This document shows positions 18,357 to 25,990 of a stretch of DNA of 64,000 bases, in pieces. The first letter of the stretch is position 1; each line of letters starts with the position of its first letter. This DNA is from Acidobacteriota bacterium (GTDB lineage: Bacteria > Acidobacteriota > Blastocatellia > RBC074), in NCBI GenBank assembly GCA_018268995.1, contig JAFDVL010000038.1, positions 1 to 64,000 on the forward strand, read 5' to 3'. The notes under the pieces were generated by a model. The model made no database searches. It saw only the letters and a list, made by a program, of their open reading frames with translations, and was not told where the DNA came from. The position numbers and the translations under genes were made by a program.

Positions 18357-19787
18357 ATGTCTTTTCTACCACCACGTGCGGCTGGGGATACGGCGCTCCG
18401 CTGGATCGGTCTTGATCTCGCTAAGCGTGAATCCCAACTCGTAACCCTGAATGCTGACGGACAACAGATTGCAGCATTACGCTTCCCCACCACCCGCGAG
18501 AATATTCAGTTGTTACGCGCCGAACTCACCGAGTTCGATACGATTGCACTGGAAGTGACGACCAATTCCAATGCCATTACACGGCTCTTGCAGCAATCAC
18601 CTGCCAAAATTCTGACCTCCAATCCGATCCGTACCAAGATGATTGCGTCGGCCAAAATCAAAACCGATAAGATTGACGCTCGTGTTTTGGCCGAACTCGC
18701 ACGAGCCGGTTATCTGCCCCTCGTGTGGTTGCCTGATCCTGACACGGAAGCATTACGCCATCTCTTTAGTGATCGTCGTTCTTTAGTAGATCGGCGCACG
18801 GAACTCAAGAACACGGTACCTTCGATCCTGCATCGCAATTTGCTGGCCTATGAGTTTGAAGATCTCTTTGGGACAGGCGGCAGGCAATGGCTGGAGCAGT
18901 TGTGTGAAGCCACCGATGAACAATGTGACCGTCTTGACCGCTTACGTCTGCGGGCGATTCTGATCGAACTGGATCGGTTGGAACAACATCTTCAGGAGGT
19001 GGAAGGTGTGATTGCAGCCATTGTCGTCGAGCGTCCGCATGTGCGTAAACAACTGGATCGGCTGCTCTCGATTCCCGGCGTTTCGCTCGTGGTTGGAGCC
19101 GGACTCTTAGCTGCCATTGGCGACATCAAACGTTTCAGCTATGCCAAACAACTGGGTTCGTATTTTGGCCTGGTGCCTTCCACCTATCAATCGGGTGACA
19201 CCAAAGCGCGGCACGGACGCATTACGAAAACTGGCCGCAGTGATGCCCGGTGGTTAGCGGTAGAAGCGGCAGAACATTTGCGCAAAGCCCCGGGGCCACT
19301 GCGGGCCTTGTTTCAGCGCGTCAGCCAGAAGCGTGGGCACAATGTGGCGGTCGTGGCCGTGGCACGCAAGCTGGCGGAGTTAGTCTGGCATTTGTTGACC
19401 AAAGCAGAGGATTTTCTCTACCAGAAGCCCAAACGTACCCAGGACAAACGCTCGCCTGTGCGGTTAATGGCGCGCCGCCGTACCGGACGCAAAACCCCTT
19501 CGGCGGAACCGCCGCTCGCCAAACGCCCGGCGTTGTATGGGAGCGGACTGAAAGGAAAGAAGGTCAAAGCCGACATTGCCCGCCTAGCCGCCGAACAATC
19601 GGAAGCGATTTATCAAGCGATTGTCGAGCACCGACAGGAAGGCAAGGATGCAAGACCTTTAAGCCATCCGCTGGGTTTTGATCCAATGCATCCCATCTCC
19701 GCCGATTGGCAACGGGTATTAGAGAAAGTAGGCGAACATTATGCGGAGTTACTCGCAAGAGTGCCGCAACCATCTATCACCGATTAA
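18357..19787 (+). CDS. IS110-family DEDD recombinase (transposase)
   Basis: A 476-residue protein from the ATG at 18357, preceded by CAGGAG at 18345-18350. The N-terminal RuvC-like domain shows the acidic residues WIGLDLAKRES, IALEVTTNS and KTDKIDARVLAEL. The C-terminal Tnp20 domain shows LLSIPGVSLVVGAGLLAAIG and GLVPSTYQSGDTKARHGRIT, where the serine of the QSG motif is the expected nucleophile. After the usual end near residue 360 there is an extra basic tail of about 110 residues (KPKRTQDKRSPVRLMARRR then GLKGKKVKADIARLAAEQSE). The typical family length is 330-430. The gene looks intact. Confidence 0.95.
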   Translation: MSFLPPRAAGDTALRWIGLDLAKRESQLVTLNADGQQIAALRFPTTRENIQLLRAELTEFDTIALEVTTNSNAITRLLQQSPAKILTSNPIRTKMIASAKIKTDKIDARVLAELARAGYLPLVWLPDPDTEALRHLFSDRRSLVDRRTELKNTVPSILHRNLLAYEFEDLFGTGGRQWLEQLCEATDEQCDRLDRLRLRAILIELDRLEQHLQEVEGVIAAIVVERPHVRKQLDRLLSIPGVSLVVGAGLLAAIGDIKRFSYAKQLGSYFGLVPSTYQSGDTKARHGRITKTGRSDARWLAVEAAEHLRKAPGPLRALFQRVSQKRGHNVAVVAVARKLAELVWHLLTKAEDFLYQKPKRTQDKRSPVRLMARRRTGRKTPSAEPPLAKRPALYGSGLKGKKVKADIARLAAEQSEAIYQAIVEHRQEGKDARPLSHPLGFDPMHPISADWQRVLEKVGEHYAELLARVPQPSITD

Positions 19788-19899
19788 CCCAAAGTAGTTG
19801 AGAAAAACAATGGCGCGCGCCCCATGGGGCGAAGTAGGAACAAGTGTGTCTGGCGGTAGGAAAGCAATAGCGAGGAGAAGACTTATTCAGTTGACCTTT

Positions 19900-20499
19900 T
19901 CATGAATAGAACGGGCCTGTGTAGCGGGGTGATTTGCTATCGTCCAGACGGAACCGCTCTCCCAGGAAACGAATTATTTGCCCCTGCATCTGCCCTGCTA
20001 GAAAATGCTCAATGGAATCCAAGACGAGCGATTCAAGCTCATCATCTTCTTCTTTTTTGATAGCCCCGCCCAACTTGAATTTCGTTTTTCCATCGAAAAT
20101 GGTCGTCTCAATTTTTCCGTTGGTTTGTTTTTCCAGACGGAGTTTGTCCGGGAATTCGGCAATCAAGCGGACGGGGATTTTGTCGTTGATGGAAAGATTC
20201 GTGTTGCTCAAAGCGCCAACGGCAATGAAGCGTTCTTTCCCAGGCTTCTCTAAGCGATCCCCATACGCATCCAACGCGGAACGCAACTGTGGCCAGATGC
20301 CCTTTCGTTGCAGATAGCCTTTGCCGAGCGGGTTGGCCTTCACTTTGGTTTGTGCGGGCAGGCTTGTAGCAGGCTTAGCCGCGGGAGAGACCTTGAACCA
20401 ACCGAAGCTGGTAACCGCGAGCGTAGTCCCCCCTGCCAACGCGATAACACCCAAAGCAACGAGATGCGCTTTACGCAAACGAGGGAAAGAAAACGGCAT
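19900..20499 (-). CDS. Membrane-anchored or exported hypothetical protein, 3' truncated by the IS
   Basis: 199 residues. The N-terminus has a basic stretch and one hydrophobic segment (about residues 12-33: VALGVIALAGGTTLAVTSFG), then a proline/alanine linker and a soluble domain (RFIAVGALSN, IPVRLIAEFPDKLRLE, TTIFDGKTKFKLGG) that looks like a lipoprotein-carrier type beta half-barrel. The frame stops abruptly after RYTGPFYS, where relatives would be expected to run on; this is the right edge of the IS110 element. The gene is therefore probably broken. I do not assign a family name with confidence. Confidence 0.65.
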   Translation of the reverse strand: MPFSFPRLRKAHLVALGVIALAGGTTLAVTSFGWFKVSPAAKPATSLPAQTKVKANPLGKGYLQRKGIWPQLRSALDAYGDRLEKPGKERFIAVGALSNTNLSINDKIPVRLIAEFPDKLRLEKQTNGKIETTIFDGKTKFKLGGAIKKEEDDELESLVLDSIEHFLAGQMQGQIIRFLGERFRLDDSKSPRYTGPFYS

Positions 20500-21093
20500 T
20501 TAGACCTCCAACAGAAAACAGACAAAAATCAGATACGGTTGATAGCATTGCTGCCCTCAACCGCAGACACAGTTCGGCCCCAACAGAAAAATCTCTGTGG
20601 CCTACGGAAAGTTTGTGATGAATTAAGCGGTTAGTGGCACAGTCATTGCGGGGGGGGGAGCAGCGCAACACCCTTGTTTATCGGCGTGTGGTTGCACCTT
20701 GATCTGAGTTGTCAGACGAATGCGTGATGACATCAAGAACTCCCCACAGGTGCTCAAACTTCAACATCCAAAGAGTCACCCCTGAAGTGTGCGATGAATT
20801 GACGAAGGAACCGCCTCAAGTCTGGCTGACAACCCAAATGGCTTGCTTTAGCTTTTGTTGCTGACTGTCCTTGAGACGGCGCGCACTCTAACAATCCAGC
20901 GGGAAGGCTATCAAGGGGGAGGAGAAAATTTTACCGAAATTTTAGGTGGACTGGCTGCGCGCTGCCAACTTCCCCCAAATCTCTTCAGCACTTCCGAAGC
21001 GTCCACGCAAAACAGCCAGGTAACCCGCTTGACGCGTGCTATCCTGCCCCCCTATCATCGAAAATCGAATTGTGCAGAGAGGACCTAAATTTC
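20500..21093. other. 594-bp intergenic region between divergent genes
   Basis: It should hold promoters for the truncated hypothetical gene (minus) and the TPR-TamB-BamA operon (plus). A run of nine or more G residues lies near 20650. Short open frames here have no recognisable similarity or ribosome sites. I see no RNA gene. Confidence 0.4.
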
Positions 21094-21408
21094 ATGGCAG
21101 AGTCAAGAATCGCCGTCTTTCAAAAGATGCTCGCCAGTGACCCAACGAACACAGCCGTCCGCTTTGGTCTGGCCAATGAATTGCTAAAACTTGAACGCTA
21201 TTCAGAAGCAGCGGCAGAGTTGCAGACCTATCTGCAACAGGCAAACGATCAAGGCAATGCGTATGGCAAGCTGGCGCAGGCATTGGAACGACTGGGAAGA
21301 ACGGACGAAGCACGCACGGCGTATGAGCAAGGGATTGCTGTCGCCAATCGCCACGGACATCCCGGAATGGCGCAAGAGTTTCAGTTGGCGCTGGATGAAT
21401 TGATCTGA
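21094..21408 (+). CDS. Small tetratricopeptide-repeat protein
   Basis: 104 residues from the ATG at 21094, chosen because GAGAGGA precedes it by about 11 bp; an upstream in-frame start at 21070 is not supported. The protein is built of about two and a half TPR units (NTAVRFGLANELLKLERYSE, YGKLAQALERLGRTDEARTA). No signal peptide, so it is cytoplasmic and probably a protein-interaction adaptor. It leads an operon with the tamB-like and bamA-like genes, 57 bp upstream of tamB. Confidence 0.85.
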   Translation: MAESRIAVFQKMLASDPTNTAVRFGLANELLKLERYSEAAAELQTYLQQANDQGNAYGKLAQALERLGRTDEARTAYEQGIAVANRHGHPGMAQEFQLALDELI

Positions 21409-21465
21409 TCTGGCACGAATTCCTACCCCCTTCATCTCACCAGTTCTTGAAAAGCAGAATTTGCT

Positions 21466-24400
21466 ATGCGGAAATTTTTTCAGCGAAGAACCCTAGCCAT
21501 TATCGCCATCAGCTTCGTCTCCGTGCTTGCCATTGTGGCACTGGCAACTTTCATCTGGGTAAAGTCGGGTCGTTTTGATCAATGGGTCGTTGGACAGCTC
21601 AAAACCGCGCTGGCCGAATATGGCATTCGCGCGGAAATCGGCGGCATCAATCCCTCGGTGCGCGGATTGAGCGTCGAATTAAAAGACGTCAAGCTCTTTG
21701 CCAAAGACGAGAAAGAACCGTTCGCGACCTTCGACCAATTGAATGGCACCGTGCGTTTTCGAGATTTATTCAGGCTTAACACACCAACCGAGATCAGCCT
21801 GCAAAACCTGAAGATTGACGGGCTGAAGTTCTGGTACAAGGTGGATGAAAAAGGCATCTCGAACCTCTCAAAGCTGGAATTCAAAAAGAGCGCGGAGCAG
21901 GAAATCGAAAACATTGAATTCAACTATGCTGCGGCCAACGTTGAGATCAATCGTGCTGAGATTTTTTACGTGGACACGTTGCGCAAGCTCGATGGTGCAG
22001 CGCGCAATCTGGGAATCAAAATCACGCCAGATCGCGACAAACTCTTTCGCATCCTTGCCAACGCAGACAACTGTCACTTCACACTCGACGGACGCGAAAC
22101 CAATGACATCAGCTTCAAATTGAATTCGCTCGCGAATGAATCCGGGGCAAAGATTGAATCATTCACGACGACTTCCCCACTCCTGCACGCCGAAATGAAG
22201 GGCGAGATGAAGGATTGGGACAAGCTGGATTACACGCTTGACGCCAAGGCCGAAGTGAAAATGGGCGAGGTCACGCGCGTTTTTGTGCCTGACACGCGCA
22301 TCAATGGCACGGCACGGTTTGAAGGCAAAATCGTCGGCCAAGGCGTCGAATATCAGGCTGATGGCAAATTGCTCAGCGACAATCTGACCGCACGTGACGT
22401 ACGCATCGAAGGCATTCATCTCAAGTTCGACGGGAAAGGCAAAGGCGCTGAATTTGAGGCCAACGAAGAGGTCTTATTTCAAAGACTCGACGCTGCCGGA
22501 TTCAAAGTCAATCGCGCCGTTGTGGCAGGGCGATTGGCAGGCAACGGCGACGACTTTTCCTGGCTGTTCAATTTCAAAGCAAGCGATGTCGCGGGGCCAG
22601 ATGTCAAAGCCTCTGGCATTAGTTTCTCGAACGCGAAGGCTAACTTTCGCGTTGACGATCTCAGCAAATTCAAAGTCACAGGCAAAGCACAGGTCGAACA
22701 TCTGGTCACTGCTGACGTAAACATCGGCAATATTACGGGTGATGTGACGGCAACCAACACTGAGGTCATCGTGCCGAATTTCAGCGGCGCAGTTTTCGGC
22801 GGCAAAGCCACTGGCAACGCGCGCGTGCGCATTGACGGCAAAGGCTCTAGCGAGGTCAAAGCCGATCTGGCGGCGCTCAATCTTGACCAGGCGTCTGCGG
22901 TCAGCGCTGGCAAACGGCTGCCCTTGCGCGGCACGGCTGACGGCAACGTCAATCTGGCCTGGAATGGATTCGATTACAAAACCGCCGAAGGCACCGCGAA
23001 TTTGAAGTTCAAAGGCTCGACGATCAATCAGGAAGGAACCGAAGGCGCAGGGCCCTTGGAAGGGTTGCCCATCACGGGCGAACTGAATGCCGTAGCGTCC
23101 GGGCGTCGGCTGAAAATCAACAACACCCTGATTCAAACCGGCGCGACGAAAATCACAGTGGATGGCGACATCGGCTGGGACAAAACGGGCGCGCTCAATG
23201 TCGCGATGAATGCTGATGACGCCGCAGAATTGCAATCATTGGTGCTCAACCTGACAAAAGACCTGAACCCCGACGCCATCAAAGAATTCACGGAGCAGGA
23301 AATTCAGCTGACCAATAAACTCAGCTTCAACGGTCGCGTCACTGGTTCACTGGAAAAACCGCAGATCAGCGGTCGCTTCAACCTGGATGCGGTCAACTGG
23401 CACGATGAACCGCTGGGGGCGATTGCGGGCGATCTGACCTACGCGGGCGATGCGCTCAAAGTGGAAAATGGTTTGCTGACGCAGCCTGATAATGGACAGG
23501 CGGAATTCGCGGTGGATGTTCCGTTCAATGTCGAAAATGGCATTGCAGTCAAAACAAAACTGAAAGGATTTTCGCTCGGCTCGGCCTTGCACGCAGCCTT
23601 GTCTGTGCCGGTCGAAGTTGCAGGTTTTGCGACGGGTCAGGCCGAAATCACAGGGCTGCCGGAAGCCATGCGAGGCACGGCTGAATTCAAAATTGCGAAC
23701 GGCAAATACGGCACCAAAACCTTCGATAACTTCACAAGTAAACTAACGCTGGACGGATCGCGCATTGAATTGACCGATTTGAATCTGCGCACCGGCACAA
23801 GTTCGTTGGCGGGAAATTTCACCGTTGACACCAAAACCAAAGGCTATAAAGCAAAGTTGCAGGGCGAAGGAATTGACCTGAACGAATGGGTCAACATCGC
23901 ACTGGATGAAAACGAACCACGTATTCCGCTTTCCGGTCGTGTGAACATCAAGCTGGAAGCGGAAGCAGCAGAGTTCGTGCTGGATGAAAAGAAAGGCCAC
24001 ATTTTTGACCGTCTGGAAGCCAGCGCAACCAGCAACGAAATCATTTACAAAAACGAACCGATCCGCAACGCAACGCTGACAATCAGTGGGCAAAACAGTA
24101 TTGCCAAGCTCGACCTCAAAGGTGAAGCACTCAGCCAAAGTCACACAGGTGCAGGCGAGATTGATTTCAGCAAACCGGAAATGCCGATTACGATGGCGCT
24201 GAATTTCAAAGACCTCGAAGTTGCGCGCGTTCTTGACCTTGCCTCCGTCAGCGAATTGCAAGCAGGTGGCAAGACTTCAGGCCAGGTGAGAATTGCAGGC
24301 AATCTGGCGGGCAAGGATGATCCGTTGCGGATTGAAACCGAATTCTCACAGCTTTATTTCGATGTCACCGATTATCGCCTGACCGCACAAACACCGTTCA

Positions 24401-25821
24401 CCCTCAAGGTCAGCGCCGATCAGGTTGATCTCGGCTCCATCAAACTTTCTGGCAGCAATACAAACGTCATCGTCAAAGGCACGCTGGCGTTAAGCGAAAG
24501 CGGCAAGAACACATTGTCAGTCAATGGGGATGTGAATCTGAAGTTGATTCAATCCTTCGTCAAAGACGTATTCGCCGATGGTTTGGTTAAGCTGGAAGGC
24601 GAAGCGCGCGGCAGTTTCAAGCAACCCAGATTCAGCGGCACAGCAACGTTGCAAGATGGCAGCCTGCGCATTCCCGGTTTTCCGGTGGGGATGAATCGCG
24701 CGCGCGGACGGCTGCTTTTTACCGCAGATCAGGCGCAGCTGGCCTCGTTTGAAGCAGATGTTGGCACAGGCAAGATTCGTGCGACGGGCGGCGCGTCGTT
24801 CGTTGGATTCAAACCAAATCGCTGGCGATTTCAGATCAAGCCCGAAGGCGTGCGCGTGGATTATCCGCGCGATGCACGGGCGACGCTGGATGGCGACCTG
24901 GAATTACAAGGCTCGCGCGAATTTCAATTGCTGAGCGGCGTCGTCAATGTGCGCCGCACCGAATACCTTACGGACGTAGACTTGTTTGAGTTCATCGAAC
25001 GCGTCACGGAAGAATTCGGCAATCCATCCATCGGCGGCGCGGCATCAGAAGGCAACGCGATTCCTCCGACGCAAATGGATATTCGGGTTGTCGCAAATGA
25101 AACGCTGAATTTACGCACCAAGTTGATTGATGTCACGGGAAGCCTGAATTTACGGCTGCGCGGCCCGATTGACGACCCCACGGTCGGCGGTCGCATCACG
25201 GTAATGCGCGGCATTGTGGACAACATTTTCAATCAACGGTTCCGCATCACGAACGCGGGCACAGTTGAATTTCCGGGCGTGGAAAAACGCGCGGGGCAAT
25301 TGAACATCGAAGCCGAAGCTGACATCAAAGGCTATCGCATCATTGCAAACTTTACGGGGCCGTTGAATCAACCGCGCTTCCGCTTGCGCTCGGAGCCGTC
25401 GTTGCCCGAACCCGAAGTCTACAATCTGGTTGCCACAGGTCGGTTGCAAAATGAAGATCGCCTGTCCAGCAGTTCCAGTTCGCAAGCCTTAGCGCAAACG
25501 TCGCTCAACACAGCGGCATCATTTATCGCGAATCGCGCCTCACGTACGGTGGAATCCAATGTCACCAGCCGATTGTTTGGACTGAATCGGTTTTCAGTTG
25601 ATCCGTTGCTGACAGGGCGCGGAACTGATCCGACAGCGCGTGTCACCGTTGGTCGGCGCATCACAAAAGATTTGTCTATTACCTACTCCACGAACATTGC
25701 GTCAAACCAGGATCAGGTGATTTTGATTGAGTATCAGGCCAGCGATAAATTGTCGTTCGTCGCATCGCGCGCGCAGGATGGCACCTTCGGCTTAGACGTG
25801 CGATTGCGAAAAAGATTCTAG
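21466..25821 (+). CDS. tamB: TamB-like translocation/assembly module protein (DUF490)
   Basis: 1451 residues. An N-terminal membrane anchor (ALAIIAISFVSVLAIVALATF region, residues 9-31) is followed by an AsmA-like start (SGRFDQWVVGQLKTAL) and a very long repetitive beta-rich body of the AsmA/TamB taco fold. The conserved C-terminal TamB domain is present: PTVGGRITVMRGIVDNIFNQ, PRFRLRSEPSLPEPEVYNLV and LSITYSTNIASNQDQ. TamB-type proteins span the periplasm and act with BamA/TamA in outer-membrane protein insertion or in phospholipid transport. The next gene, 14 bp downstream, encodes that partner. Confidence 0.93.
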   Translation: MRKFFQRRTLAIIAISFVSVLAIVALATFIWVKSGRFDQWVVGQLKTALAEYGIRAEIGGINPSVRGLSVELKDVKLFAKDEKEPFATFDQLNGTVRFRDLFRLNTPTEISLQNLKIDGLKFWYKVDEKGISNLSKLEFKKSAEQEIENIEFNYAAANVEINRAEIFYVDTLRKLDGAARNLGIKITPDRDKLFRILANADNCHFTLDGRETNDISFKLNSLANESGAKIESFTTTSPLLHAEMKGEMKDWDKLDYTLDAKAEVKMGEVTRVFVPDTRINGTARFEGKIVGQGVEYQADGKLLSDNLTARDVRIEGIHLKFDGKGKGAEFEANEEVLFQRLDAAGFKVNRAVVAGRLAGNGDDFSWLFNFKASDVAGPDVKASGISFSNAKANFRVDDLSKFKVTGKAQVEHLVTADVNIGNITGDVTATNTEVIVPNFSGAVFGGKATGNARVRIDGKGSSEVKADLAALNLDQASAVSAGKRLPLRGTADGNVNLAWNGFDYKTAEGTANLKFKGSTINQEGTEGAGPLEGLPITGELNAVASGRRLKINNTLIQTGATKITVDGDIGWDKTGALNVAMNADDAAELQSLVLNLTKDLNPDAIKEFTEQEIQLTNKLSFNGRVTGSLEKPQISGRFNLDAVNWHDEPLGAIAGDLTYAGDALKVENGLLTQPDNGQAEFAVDVPFNVENGIAVKTKLKGFSLGSALHAALSVPVEVAGFATGQAEITGLPEAMRGTAEFKIANGKYGTKTFDNFTSKLTLDGSRIELTDLNLRTGTSSLAGNFTVDTKTKGYKAKLQGEGIDLNEWVNIALDENEPRIPLSGRVNIKLEAEAAEFVLDEKKGHIFDRLEASATSNEIIYKNEPIRNATLTISGQNSIAKLDLKGEALSQSHTGAGEIDFSKPEMPITMALNFKDLEVARVLDLASVSELQAGGKTSGQVRIAGNLAGKDDPLRIETEFSQLYFDVTDYRLTAQTPFTLKVSADQVDLGSIKLSGSNTNVIVKGTLALSESGKNTLSVNGDVNLKLIQSFVKDVFADGLVKLEGEARGSFKQPRFSGTATLQDGSLRIPGFPVGMNRARGRLLFTADQAQLASFEADVGTGKIRATGGASFVGFKPNRWRFQIKPEGVRVDYPRDARATLDGDLELQGSREFQLLSGVVNVRRTEYLTDVDLFEFIERVTEEFGNPSIGGAASEGNAIPPTQMDIRVVANETLNLRTKLIDVTGSLNLRLRGPIDDPTVGGRITVMRGIVDNIFNQRFRITNAGTVEFPGVEKRAGQLNIEAEADIKGYRIIANFTGPLNQPRFRLRSEPSLPEPEVYNLVATGRLQNEDRLSSSSSSQALAQTSLNTAASFIANRASRTVESNVTSRLFGLNRFSVDPLLTGRGTDPTARVTVGRRITKDLSITYSTNIASNQDQVILIEYQASDKLSFVASRAQDGTFGLDVRLRKRF

Positions 25822-25990
25822 CGGAGACAGAGAGAATGAAGGAGAGACAGACAAAGCGAAAGAGAGAAAGAGAGAGAGGGAGACAGAGAGGATTTATCCG
25901 TGTGTCTCCCCTTCTCTCTGTCTCTCCTTCCCTCCTTCCCTCTTTCTCTCCTTCCCTCTTTCTCTCTTTCGCCCTTTCCCTCCTTCTCGC
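25822..25990 (+). repeat. Purine-rich then pyrimidine-rich low-complexity tract that can form a hairpin
   Basis: A GA-rich microsatellite (25822-25890) is followed by a CT-rich one (25904-25990) on the same strand. GAGACAGAGAG near 25880-25890 is complementary to CTCTCTGTCTC at 25914-25924, with the loop between, and other registers pair too. It spans the start codon and the signal-peptide codons of the bamA-like gene. Confidence 0.8.

Larger units (their letters stand above)
17990..19908 (+). mobile_element. IS110-family insertion sequence (ends approximate)
   Basis: Limits are inferred from the neighbours: Rhs coding sequence ceases near 17990-18000, and the gene on the right loses its expected reading near 19905. 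The element has a long 5' non-coding end (about 350 bp), one DEDD recombinase gene and a short 3' end (about 115 bp). No terminal inverted repeats or target duplication are evident, as expected for IS110. Confidence 0.75.

Noticed and set aside
20855..21088. 77-codon plus-strand frame before the TPR gene
   Set aside because: No ribosome site, no similarity pattern, and it lies in the expected promoter region of the TPR-TamB operon.
22474..23235. 253-codon open frame on the minus strand inside tamB
   Set aside because: Shadow of the TamB-like gene; no ribosome site and no recognisable domain.
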